12,731 nt of DNA from an uncultured Candidatus Saccharibacteria bacterium (GCA_946479835.1 CAMLHD010000023.1:1-12731), one strand, 5' to 3'; numbered from the stretch's first letter, positions 1 to 6,525 are shown. Numbers and translations are program-made. The notes: a model not told the origin generated them from the sequence alone.

Positions 1-54
1 GGCGGCTTCCTGCACGCCGATGGCAAAATCCGCATTTGTATACTTAAGGACTAA
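1..54 (+). CDS. C-terminal end of an unidentified gene (partial)
   Basis: Reading frame 1 is open from the window edge to a TAA at 52-54 and gives 17 residues ending in KIRICILKD. Codon choice (GGC, TTC, CTG, GCC, ATC, CGC) matches the G+C-leaning third positions of the other genes here, which is why I accept it as a real gene tail. It converges on the HIT gene and overlaps its last 11 nt. No terminator is visible after it. Too little remains to name the product. Confidence 0.5.
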   Translation, partial: GGFLHADGKIRICILKD

Positions 55-469
55 GCTTTTCGCGAAAAGCTTTCGTGAGTTTCTCCCTGTCCTCTTCGGG
101 CATTGGCTCATTCTGGTAAGTTTTTGGTGCTTCTGGCAATATAATTGGCTTGCCCCACCTACTTGACTTATTACGCCCATAAATATGGATGTGGAAAAAT
201 GGTTCCGCTCCAGGCAAAAGGCCCCAATTGCCATTAGCTTGAATATTAAACCAGGGTGCCAACTGAAGGCTTTCAATGATTTTACAAGCATCTGCCGCTA
301 GCTTGAATGTTTGTGCAGATAGCTCGGAATTCTCCCAAGCCTGTGGTACTTCTTGCTTCGGCGCTACGACCAAATGCATTCCTTCGCTATATGGCTGATG
401 TGGATTCAAAGGAGTTCTAATAATGAAGTTGTTGTCCTCCCATAACAAATAGTTGTGCGCGCCATTCAT
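44..469 (-). CDS. HIT-family protein (Ap4A hydrolase-like)
   Basis: 141 aa, cytoplasmic, no signal or membrane segment. Seen: G30-x-H32-LVVAPK, matching the GHxLVxPK strand of histidine-triad proteins, and FFHIHIYGR at 91-99, matching the HxHxHxxPR catalytic motif. Aligned on the final G/P-R, the first triad His is Phe91, while the nucleophilic middle His (H93) and the last His (H95) remain. The family hydrolyses or transfers nucleotidyl groups (Ap4A, adenosine phosphoramidates); the substrate here cannot be told. By hand count the gene is about 45% G+C against about 57% in the start of the next gene, so it may be a later arrival. A -10-like TACTAT lies 7 nt before the ATG and there is no SD, so the mRNA is probably leaderless. 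Confidence 0.8.
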   Translation of the reverse strand: MNGAHNYLLWEDNNFIIRTPLNPHQPYSEGMHLVVAPKQEVPQAWENSELSAQTFKLAADACKIIESLQLAPWFNIQANGNWGLLPGAEPFFHIHIYGRNKSSRWGKPIILPEAPKTYQNEPMPEEDREKLTKAFREKLSP

Positions 470-476
470 AAATAAA

Positions 477-482
477 ATAGTA
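477..482 (-). promoter_or_regulatory. -10 box of the HIT gene (leaderless)
   Basis: TACTAT on the minus strand, followed by 7 nt and the ATG at 469. This spacing puts the transcription start at or within about a base of the start codon. No -35 match is seen; that zone is filled by the inverted repeat at 483-518. Confidence 0.45.
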
Positions 483-518
483 ACAAATGAAATCGGAATT
501 TATTTCCGTTTCATTTGT
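483..518. repeat. 15-bp inverted repeat (hairpin) upstream of the HIT gene
   Basis: Arms ACAAATGAAA + CGGAA (483-492, 494-498) and TTCCG + TTTCATTTGT (504-518) are perfectly complementary, with one unpaired T (493) and a 5-nt loop. On the minus strand it is followed by a T-rich stretch (TTACTATTTTATTT), so it could end transcription from the 2565-625 gene. It also sits directly upstream of the HIT -10 box and could be an operator. Both readings are inference. Confidence 0.6.
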
Positions 519-548
519 ATCTTTTATTTTGGAAAGAGAAGCGAAGCG

Positions 549-619
549 AATGAGAAAACCTATCCAGAGGGTCCCCACCTGACACTAGTCAGGATGGGGC
601 TGCGAATGGTTGTCTCATT
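549..619. repeat. Nested inverted repeat after the propeller gene
   Basis: An outer pair, AATGAGAAAACC (549-560) and GGTTGTCTCATT (608-619), matches at 11 of 12 positions. It encloses an inner hairpin of CCCCA + CCTGAC (573-583) against GTCAGG + TGGGG (588-593, 595-599), with one unpaired A and a 4-nt loop. It begins 5 nt after the stop codon of the 625-2565 gene. In RNA it would fold into a long two-part stem. There is no direct U-tract on the minus side, so it is not a standard intrinsic terminator; a 3'-end stabiliser or a small mobile palindromic element is possible. Confidence 0.6.
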
Positions 620-624
620 AAGGC

Positions 625-2565
625 TTAGTAGTAGAACCACCGCCCGATGCCGCGCGTATCGGTCACGTCTACGATCTTGCGGGCTTCGCCGCCTTCGGTA
701 TTCAAGATGTAATCGGCGGTTTCCTTGCCGTCGTTGACCCGGAAGACGGCATATTTGTCGTTCAGCCAGTAGTAAGGCCCTCTCAGGCCGCTGCGGCTGA
801 ACAGCACTGTGTCCGATTTTGTATTGCTGTCGTTTATCAGCAGCACGCCTTTGCCATCACGGTTGTCGCTCCAGAGGCTGAAATCGTTGCTGGGGTTGTC
901 GATATAGATTCGGGTGGTCTGGCTGCCGGGCGCGGCCGAGGGCTTGGCGTTCTCAAGCGAGCCTAAGTTGTATGCGAACCAGGCGTTGGCCGAGCTTAGG
1001 TTCAAGGTATCGTAGGCGCTGCGCACGATGCCATAGGCCTCGCGGTCCAGGATCTGCCGCTGGTTGGCGCCGCTTGGATCGATAACAAATACGCCGGGTG
1101 AACTGTTTTCGTTGAATATGTTCGACGGCGCAAAGTACACCTTGTTGCCGGCCAGCATGACGTCATTGAACGAGTTGGAAGACGCCAGTTCTTTGGTATC
1201 GGTGTAGTCGGCGCTATTGAAGCTCATCAGACGGTGGCGCTTGGGATCAGTGCCGCTGGCGCCGGCCGCGATCTTGACGTAAATCAAGCGGCCTTCGTCG
1301 GACCAGCCTATGACCTGGATCTGCTCTGACTGGTCAAGCTTGACCAGCTCGCCGCTGTCGGTATTCAAAAGATAAAGTGTGCTGAGCAGATAGCCGGACG
1401 AGTTACGGACGTTTTCGCGGGTGGCTACAAACGCCGCCAGAGCATTCTTCTGATGCGGCACCAGAGAGATGTCGTCGCCCTCTAAGCCCGTGCCGCTAAC
1501 CAGCTTGGTCTCGTTCTTGCCATCCACATGAGCCGAATATACATCGTATGTGCCGGAACGTTTGGATACAAAGACATGCTTGCGGGCCGGCACCAGAGCG
1601 ACTTCCTGGGTTTCGCGGTTGCTGACGGTGAAGGTCATGGTTTCGGTGCGGTAATTGGCGGCCGATATGTCCACGCTGACTTCGGCGCTGTCTTCAGCTT
1701 CGGCGGTATCAAGCGTCAGTACCAGTTTGCCCTCTTCGTCTGAGCTGGCGTTGCCTTCGCCCGAAGCCGCCTCAGCCCCAGCAATTGGCTTGCCGGACAG
1801 GAAGTCCTTTACCAAAAACGTGTACTGGGCGCCAACAGCCTCGATCTTTTGCTCACCCAACGGGTTGCTGCCCCAGCCGACTGTAATGCTGCGCTCTACT
1901 TGCGCGAAAGCCCGTTTGTCTATCTGTAACTTGGTTCTGCCCAGGCGGACTTTTTCTAAGCGGACTACGCCGTCGCTGCCGGTTTGCCCGGAAGAGCCGC
2001 CGGCCTGGACCTTGACATTCTTAAGCGGCTGCAGCGTGCCGCCGTCGATGATCTTGACGCTCAAGCTGGATCGAACGCCGACGTTGTTAAGGATAAAATA
2101 GCGGCTGTTCGGCACTAAGATAGCTGCCAGGCCTAAAAAAATGACGCTCATAATAATGGTCCAGCGCCAGCGCTGGTTGTTCCACACGTTCTTAAGCCAG
2201 GTCTTGAAGCCTTTGGTCTCGGCCTCGGACATGGCGGCGTCGATCTCACGCTCTTCATCCTCGGCTTTTAAAAGCGCGTCGCTATCTTCTTTTTCGATTT
2301 CTTCTACGGCCTTGTCCAGGACGGGGTCGTCTTTTGTTGCCTCATCGGAATCCGGCCGCGTCGTTTTGGCCGGTTCCTCCTCGGCGACTTCGTCGATTAT
2401 TTGGTCGGCTATCGGCGCCTCAGGGGTGTCTTTGGCGTCGTCAACCACTTCAATGGCCGAGCCCTCCAGTTCGGGCGCGGTGGCCTTGAGAGCGTCGTTC
2501 GCTTCGCGGGCGGCATCGTCCAGCTTGCCACTTTGCTTATCGGCGGCTTTTTTAGCGCTGCTCAT
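625..2565 (-). CDS. Membrane-anchored protein with carboxypeptidase-regulatory-like repeats and a TolB-like beta-propeller
   Basis: 646 aa. Residues 1-120 are a low-complexity acidic region (about 38 D/E against 15 K/R by hand count). A positive patch (KNVW...RWRW) precedes one membrane helix at about 134-152, so the N-terminus should be cytoplasmic and the rest outside. Two beta-sandwich repeats of carboxypeptidase-regulatory/PEGA type follow (about 165-245 and 247-325, with LxNVKVxxGG and SDGVVRLEKVRLG turns). From about 328 onward there are repeated blade-like strands such as KRSGTYDVYSAHVDG and GWSDEGRLIYV, typical of TolB/DPP6-like propellers. The function is unknown; surface binding or envelope scaffolding is plausible. 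A start at 2565 is supported by an extended -10 box 9 nt upstream. There is no SD. Confidence 0.75.
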   Translation of the reverse strand: MSSAKKAADKQSGKLDDAAREANDALKATAPELEGSAIEVVDDAKDTPEAPIADQIIDEVAEEEPAKTTRPDSDEATKDDPVLDKAVEEIEKEDSDALLKAEDEEREIDAAMSEAETKGFKTWLKNVWNNQRWRWTIIMSVIFLGLAAILVPNSRYFILNNVGVRSSLSVKIIDGGTLQPLKNVKVQAGGSSGQTGSDGVVRLEKVRLGRTKLQIDKRAFAQVERSITVGWGSNPLGEQKIEAVGAQYTFLVKDFLSGKPIAGAEAASGEGNASSDEEGKLVLTLDTAEAEDSAEVSVDISAANYRTETMTFTVSNRETQEVALVPARKHVFVSKRSGTYDVYSAHVDGKNETKLVSGTGLEGDDISLVPHQKNALAAFVATRENVRNSSGYLLSTLYLLNTDSGELVKLDQSEQIQVIGWSDEGRLIYVKIAAGASGTDPKRHRLMSFNSADYTDTKELASSNSFNDVMLAGNKVYFAPSNIFNENSSPGVFVIDPSGANQRQILDREAYGIVRSAYDTLNLSSANAWFAYNLGSLENAKPSAAPGSQTTRIYIDNPSNDFSLWSDNRDGKGVLLINDSNTKSDTVLFSRSGLRGPYYWLNDKYAVFRVNDGKETADYILNTEGGEARKIVDVTDTRGIGRWFYY

Positions 2566-2574
2566 TATAGATCA

Positions 2575-2583
2575 AGCATAACA
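2575..2583 (-). promoter_or_regulatory. Extended -10 promoter of the propeller gene
   Basis: Minus strand TGT-TATGCT (extended -10, TGn plus hexamer) ends 9 nt before the ATG at 2565. A TATAAT also overlaps that ATG, but transcription from it would begin inside the gene. No -35 match is seen, as expected for an extended -10. Confidence 0.4.
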
Positions 2584-2602
2584 GAAAAGGCGGGACGTAG
2601 GC

Positions 2603-3049
2603 TTAGCGCTTCTTTTTGGCAGTGGTTTTCTTTTTGGCTGACTTACGCTTGGCAGCGGGTTTCTTATTCGCGGAAGCCTTCTTGACTGCCGAGGTCTTCT
2701 TGGATGCGGCGGCTCGGCTGGCAGCAGCGCGCGGCCTTGCGCTCAGCTTGGAATCTTCGGCCGCCTCTTTGAGCATCTTGTAAAGTACGTAAACTATAAC
2801 TGCGCCAGCTAAGATGATACCGATCATCCAGCCAGTGCTGATGCTCGAGGAAGCGGGAGCTTGGGTCGAGTTTTCGATTGGTTCGCCGGTAGTCTCAACA
2901 TTAAGGTTATCTGTTTCTTGGGTAAGCGCCTCAGTGGGAGCGGTGCTTTGAAAATCCTCGGCGTTGGATGCGCCCGGATACTCGGTAGCCGCCTGCGGGT
3001 TCTGAGTGTTAGGCGCTGATTGAGTGCTGTTTATAGAGTCGTCTTGCAA
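2603..3049 (-). CDS. Single-pass membrane protein with a histone H1-like Lys/Ala-rich tail
   Basis: 148 aa with three clear zones. Residues 1-72 are Ser/Thr/Gln/Asn-rich, with many acidic residues and not one Lys or Arg. Residues about 73-90 form a hydrophobic helix (GWMIGIILAGAVIVYVLY). Residues 101-148 hold about 20 Lys/Arg and no Asp/Glu, in AKKK/KKTS-type repeats like histone H1 or HU C-terminal tails. The positive-inside rule predicts N-terminus out and basic tail in the cytoplasm. Such tails bind nucleic acid or acidic partners; the role here is inference. The start is TTG, chosen because AAGGA lies 8 nt upstream and no ATG is in frame nearby. It is followed 37 nt later by the propeller gene, whose cytoplasmic domain is acidic. 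Confidence 0.65.
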   Translation of the reverse strand: MQDDSINSTQSAPNTQNPQAATEYPGASNAEDFQSTAPTEALTQETDNLNVETTGEPIENSTQAPASSSISTGWMIGIILAGAVIVYVLYKMLKEAAEDSKLSARPRAAASRAAASKKTSAVKKASANKKPAAKRKSAKKKTTAKKKR

Positions 3050-3057
3050 AATTATGG

Positions 3058-3062
3058 TCCTT
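3058..3062 (-). promoter_or_regulatory. SD sequence that fixes a TTG start
   Basis: AAGGA on the minus strand, 8 nt before the TTG at 3049, inside a run of A. A possible -10 (CATAAT) lies a little upstream in the 61-nt gap after the cupredoxin gene. Confidence 0.55.
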
Positions 3063-3110
3063 TTTTATTACAATTATGCTTTAACGTTACTATAACCCCT
3101 TAGGGTCAAC

Positions 3111-3548
3111 TTATTCAACCGTAATTGAGCCTTCGTGGGTTGAGAATTGGTGGTTATGGAAGCCCCAATCACCCTTCTCGTCCAAAACAATGCTGGCGTC
3201 GCCGCCCGGTGCGATAACGCCGGCGTTGAGTTCAGGATTCTCGGTGTGGGTAGGGTGCTCATCTGATGCGAAGTCCAGCGGCATCGAAGAATCGTTTTTT
3301 ATAACTATGGTCGCACCGGCTGCGGCGGTGTAGCTGGCCGGGCTGAAGCCGTCGTCGGTGTAAGTGATAGTGACTTGAGTCGTGTTATCAGTTGGCGGAG
3401 TGGTTTCTTCTGGTTCGTCGGCATTATTATTTTCTTGGGTCTGCTGGGTGTTAGTGGGCGCTTCAGCCTCTTCCCCCTGGTTCATAACAAAAAATATACC
3501 AGCACCGATCAATAACAGGGCGACGACCGCGATAATGACTTTGTTCAT
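3111..3548 (-). CDS. Anchored cupredoxin-like protein with His-rich site
   Basis: 145 aa. An N-terminal membrane anchor (about 4-22), a Pro/Thr/Asn/Glu-rich linker (about 25-57), then a cupredoxin-like beta-barrel (58-145) with GFSPASYTAAAGATIVIKN as the usual early strands. The two ligand-bearing loops carry H98 and H101 (DEHPTH) and H131, H133 and H138 (FHNHQFSTHEG). A classical blue-copper site has a Cys in the last loop; here that place is taken by His, so a type-1 blue-copper centre is unlikely, but metal binding (Cu or other) is plausible. It should face outward. An SD (AGGGGA, 5 nt before the ATG) lies in the end of the upstream membrane gene, which stops 1 nt before this start, so the two are co-translated and may work together in metal or redox chemistry. 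Confidence 0.75.
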   Translation of the reverse strand: MNKVIIAVVALLLIGAGIFFVMNQGEEAEAPTNTQQTQENNNADEPEETTPPTDNTTQVTITYTDDGFSPASYTAAAGATIVIKNDSSMPLDFASDEHPTHTENPELNAGVIAPGGDASIVLDEKGDWGFHNHQFSTHEGSITVE

Positions 3549-3549
3549 T

Positions 3550-4185
3550 TCATTCCCCTTTCAGCTTTACTCGCACCTTGCCAATATAGGCGTAACTTAA
3601 GCATATCAGCAATATCAATCCGTAAGCCAGCCAAACGTATCTGAACCAGCCCCTTTGCAGGTGCAAGCCTAAGCTGAGGCCGTGAATAAATATCATTATC
3701 ATCGCGATATCGCTGATCATCTGCAAATAAGGCACCCATTTTTTGAATCTCCGAAACTTCGTCAGTTCATAGGATAAGAACATCAGCAGGCCTATCACGC
3801 CTAAGAAAGTCGCCCATTTAAGCGTGGGCGCCACGTAATTTTCCAAATAGCTGCCCGGAGGCAAACCAAAGCCGTCCAGCCACAACTGAACGACCAGCAG
3901 GCTGGGGTGCGCCACCACTATTGCAAGCGCCGCCCACGAAGTGATGGAGAAAAAATCCTTGATGACGGATTTTTTTATGCCTAAGATTTCTCGGACGGTA
4001 CCGACTATGTAATGGCTAAGGAAAATGCTGTAAGCCAGCAGTCCAAGCAACGGGAAAAGCTGGTAGCTGTCGAGTTTGGCAGCGCTCCAATCCAGCCTTT
4101 GGCCGACAGCCAGGATGGCCAGCAAGCAGAGGGTTCCGGTTACGGCCCATGCTCCAGCCAGGAACTGTTTATCAGTCGGTTTCAT
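3550..4185 (-). CDS. Six-helix membrane protein, ferric-reductase/MsrQ-like
   Basis: 211 aa with six hydrophobic helices at about 9-28, 42-62, 79-101, 121-141, 153-174 and 181-201. Histidines fall inside or at the ends of helices: H58 (helix 2), H93 (helix 3), H168 and H175 (helix 5). One His in helix 3 plus two in helix 5 resembles the haem-ligand layout of the MsrQ/YedZ branch of the ferric-reductase-like superfamily, and the length is similar. No flavin or NAD domain is present. A role as a haem b membrane electron carrier passing electrons to or from the outward cupredoxin encoded next is an inference. A different haem or metal membrane protein is also possible. TATAAT lies 8 nt before the ATG, with no SD: a leaderless start. 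Confidence 0.55.
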   Translation of the reverse strand: MKPTDKQFLAGAWAVTGTLCLLAILAVGQRLDWSAAKLDSYQLFPLLGLLAYSIFLSHYIVGTVREILGIKKSVIKDFFSITSWAALAIVVAHPSLLVVQLWLDGFGLPPGSYLENYVAPTLKWATFLGVIGLLMFLSYELTKFRRFKKWVPYLQMISDIAMIMIFIHGLSLGLHLQRGWFRYVWLAYGLILLICLSYAYIGKVRVKLKGE

Positions 4186-4193
4186 CTGCAGGA

Positions 4194-4199
4194 ATTATA
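4194..4199 (-). promoter_or_regulatory. Consensus -10 box, leaderless start of the reductase-like/cupredoxin operon
   Basis: Exact TATAAT on the minus strand, ending 8 nt before the ATG at 4185. No SD lies between. No convincing -35 at 16-18 nt spacing. Confidence 0.55.
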
Positions 4200-4237
4200 T
4201 ATCAATAAACGGCACTAGCTTAGACCGCCAGGCGTGT

Positions 4238-4525
4238 TTACTGCCACTGAGATGGATCTTGCTCGGGTTCGGCTGGCGGGGCGACAAAGTCACCGTGCAG
4301 TACGGCTTCACCTTGGGAATCTACTTCTACCACGATGTGCCCGACGGTTACCGTATCGCTCGGATGATGATCCTCTACCGTGGTCAAGCCCTGCGCTTTG
4401 GGACGTTCTACCTCGCATAGGACAACCTCGCTGCTGCTGAGCAGCAAGCGCGTGCAATATCTTCGAGGAGTGAATCCTTCAATCCAACCAGTATAAGACC
4501 CCTCTGGGGTAATTAATTTACTCAT
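4238..4525 (-). CDS. Uncharacterised 95-aa protein
   Basis: Not recognised. A soluble, beta-rich-looking protein without membrane segments. One Cys is at about residue 24 and another in VVLCEVERPKA. The centre (HHPSDTVTVGHIVVEVDSQGEAVLHGDF) reads like alternating strands, and the C-terminus is Pro/Glu/Gln-rich. It is third in line behind aspS and the 180-aa gene, starting 9 nt after the latter's stop. TAGAAT sits 6 nt before the ATG and uses the upstream stop codon TAG as its first three bases. The frame is intact and codon use matches the neighbours. A contribution to translation quality control is only a guess from its place. Confidence 0.6.
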   Translation of the reverse strand: MSKLITPEGSYTGWIEGFTPRRYCTRLLLSSSEVVLCEVERPKAQGLTTVEDHHPSDTVTVGHIVVEVDSQGEAVLHGDFVAPPAEPEQDPSQWQ

Positions 4526-4531
4526 ACTTCT

Positions 4532-4537
4532 ATTCTA
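4532..4537 (-). promoter_or_regulatory. -10 box built on a stop codon (internal leaderless promoter)
   Basis: TAGAAT on the minus strand. The TAG is the stop codon of the 4535-5077 gene. Six nt separate the box from the ATG at 4525. No usable SD is present. Confidence 0.4.
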
Positions 4538-5077
4538 CGCCCCTGTGTCAACGGTTTCCACGCCTAGAAGCGGAAAAGCATGGCCCATCAAGGCCTCGAG
4601 CCGCTCCAACTGGGCGGACGGCAGGTCGATCACGCCATACTCAACCGATAAGTCCAAAGCGGTGTTATACATCATCTGGGCGGCCTGCTCAGGGCCGCGC
4701 GTATCCTCCGGTTGAGGCCCGTGGCGCCTAGGCTCACTGTACTCGAACAGTTTGCCGGCAGCGCGTCGGATATTGGCATCGGCTATTCCGAGCGAAAATA
4801 TGCCGGGCTGATATTCGAAAGCTCCGTCAGGAATACGGAGCAGATTGGCTAGCTGGGTGGAATAGATTGCCAGATCCGGAATTATTTCACCCGTCATTAC
4901 CTCCATCCGCCCGCCGTGCATGAAATCCAGCATCTTAGTGCCGGCGATCTTGCCGACATGCAGGCCGATGTGCTCGATCTTAGCGTCTCGCCGGTTAAGC
5001 CGCTGATAGCCTTCTTTTGGAGGATCGAAATGGCGGCGGTCAAAATAAGCCTGCTCGGCCCGAAGCAATCTAGGCAT
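4535..5077 (-). CDS. Uncharacterised 180-aa protein linked to aspS (weak MazG-like look)
   Basis: Not firmly recognised. A mostly helical soluble protein. The segment IEHIGLHVGKIAG...GEIIPDLAIYSTQLANLL (about 34-80) resembles the helix pair of MazG-type NTP pyrophosphatases (ExxE...ExxD), but the first acidic pair is replaced by His/Lys, so Mg-dependent activity is doubtful. A second part (about 95-170) includes ADANIRRAAGKLFEYSE. The ATG overlaps the aspS stop by 8 nt (ATGCCTAG), so translation is coupled to AspRS. A role in nucleotide or tRNA housekeeping would fit the place, but this is inference. Confidence 0.55.
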   Translation of the reverse strand: MPRLLRAEQAYFDRRHFDPPKEGYQRLNRRDAKIEHIGLHVGKIAGTKMLDFMHGGRMEVMTGEIIPDLAIYSTQLANLLRIPDGAFEYQPGIFSLGIADANIRRAAGKLFEYSEPRRHGPQPEDTRGPEQAAQMMYNTALDLSVEYGVIDLPSAQLERLEALMGHAFPLLGVETVDTGA

Positions 5078-6491
5078 CGTGAGCCTCGGATTTGATGCCG
5101 AGTTCTTTGAGCGTCTTTGGGTTTACAACATTGGGCGCCTGCATAAGAAGGTCGCGGCTGTCGCCGGTCTTCGGGAATGCCATGACATCACGGATGCTGG
5201 GCTCGTTCTGCAGAATCATCACCAAGCGTTCCAAACCCCAAGCGATTCCGCCGTGCGGCGGCGCGCCGTAGCTTAGAGCCTTGAGCATGTGGCCGAAATC
5301 GCGCTCGATGTTTTCCGGCACATGGCCGATGATTTCCAGGACTTTTTTTAGGGCTTCTGGACGGTGGTTACGGATGCTGCCGCCGCCGATCTCAAGCCCG
5401 TTAAGCACTACGTCGTACTGGGTAGTCAGGATACTGCCGATATCTTCTTTGTTCATAAGCTTTTCGCGGTGCTCAGGAATCGGCGCCGAAAATGGGTTGT
5501 GCGTAAACGTCCACTCGCCGACAGCACCGTGGTGTTCATCTTTCTGGGTACGCTCAAAGAACGGAAAATCTATCACCCATAAAAAGGCCAGCAAGTTTGG
5601 ATCATCTTTGTTCTCACGGATATCAGGGCGGTCGGTACCGTATTTGTCCATTGCCTCCTGATATGTCATGCGCGGAAACGGTACGGTTTGGATGCGTTTT
5701 TCCGGATACAGCGTCTCGACTATCTTGATCAGCAGCGCTTCGTTAACAGCCATGACGTCCTCGCGCTCAACGAACGACATCTCCATATCCAGCTGCGTGA
5801 ACTCGGCCTGGCGGTCGCCGCGGGTGTCTTCGTCCCTGAAACAACGGGCGATCTGGAAGTATTTTTCGACGCCGCCTACCATCAGCAGCTGTTTGAACTG
5901 CTGTGGACTCTGCGGTAGCACGAAGAAATTACCGGGAGACAAACGGGCTGGCACAATGAATTCGCGCGCACCTTCTGGCGTGCCTTTGGTCAGATACGGG
6001 GTTTCTACTTCCCAAAAGCCTTGGCTGTCCAATTCGTCGCGGATAAGCTTGATGATCTGGTGGCGCTTTTCCAAGTTATTACGCATGCGTTCGCTGCGCA
6101 TATCCAGGTAGCGGTATTCCATCCGACGGTCTTCCGATACTTCCCTAGCCTTGTCGATTTCAAAGGCGGGTACTTCGGATTCATTCAATATTTCCAGAGA
6201 TTCGGCCGCCAGTTCGATGCTGCCCGTGAGCAGCTCCTTGTTGATCTGGTTTTCACCGCGCTTCTGGACAGAGCCGGTAATCGTAACTACGAATTCGCTC
6301 CTCAGCTTGTTGGCTTCATTGAAAAGCTCGGCGTCGTCGCCACCCCAGAATACGACCTGAATCAGGCCCGAACGGTCACGCAGATCGATGAATATCAGTT
6401 TGCCATGGTCGCGCCGGCTGTGAACCCAGCCCTGGACCTTGACTTTCTGGCCTTCTTTTTCCGGCGTCTCGGCAATCGTTATGCGTTCCAT
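5070..6491 (-). CDS. aspS: Aspartyl-tRNA synthetase lacking the GAD domain
   Basis: 473 aa class II synthetase that charges tRNA-Asp (cytoplasm). The N-terminal OB fold reads GWVHSRRDHGKLIFIDLRDR (21-40). Motif 2 is FRDEDTRGDRQAEFTQLD (218-235). The catalytic core continues through MTYQEAMDKYGTDRPDIR, and motif 3 is GGIAWGLERLVMIL (414-427). Bacterial AspRS is usually about 590 aa, with a GAD domain of roughly 110 aa inserted between motifs 2 and 3; here TDRPDIR (to 292) runs almost directly into LWVIDFPFF (304-312), so that domain is absent. His29 is at the position that is Leu in the tRNA-Asp-specific E. coli enzyme and His in non-discriminating ones, which suggests it may also charge tRNA-Asn. 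SD AAGGA lies 5 nt before the ATG. Confidence 0.95.
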   Translation of the reverse strand: MERITIAETPEKEGQKVKVQGWVHSRRDHGKLIFIDLRDRSGLIQVVFWGGDDAELFNEANKLRSEFVVTITGSVQKRGENQINKELLTGSIELAAESLEILNESEVPAFEIDKAREVSEDRRMEYRYLDMRSERMRNNLEKRHQIIKLIRDELDSQGFWEVETPYLTKGTPEGAREFIVPARLSPGNFFVLPQSPQQFKQLLMVGGVEKYFQIARCFRDEDTRGDRQAEFTQLDMEMSFVEREDVMAVNEALLIKIVETLYPEKRIQTVPFPRMTYQEAMDKYGTDRPDIRENKDDPNLLAFLWVIDFPFFERTQKDEHHGAVGEWTFTHNPFSAPIPEHREKLMNKEDIGSILTTQYDVVLNGLEIGGGSIRNHRPEALKKVLEIIGHVPENIERDFGHMLKALSYGAPPHGGIAWGLERLVMILQNEPSIRDVMAFPKTGDSRDLLMQAPNVVNPKTLKELGIKSEAHDA

Positions 6492-6525
6492 GATTTTCCT
6501 TATTCCACCCGCGAACTTTCAGGGG

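Noticed and set aside
573..599. Classical intrinsic terminator for the propeller gene
   Set aside because: The stem is strong but no T-run follows directly on the minus strand; the first T-run is about 17 nt away.
453..737. 94-codon + strand ORF
   Set aside because: It runs antisense through the HIT start, the inverted repeats and the propeller gene's end; Arg-rich product typical of a shadow frame.
3088..3110. CCCTAAGGG palindrome after the cupredoxin gene as terminator
   Set aside because: Three or four pairs at most and no T-run next to it.
4546..4551. Consensus-like TTGACA as the -35 of the 95-aa gene
   Set aside because: It stands only 8 nt before TAGAAT, far from the 16-18 nt needed. 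It encodes part of the preceding protein.
5070..5077. ATGNNTAG overlap (also at 11442-11449) as a special signal
   Set aside because: An 8-nt overlap with this form arises simply from a start and a stop in adjacent frames; two cases are too few to claim more.
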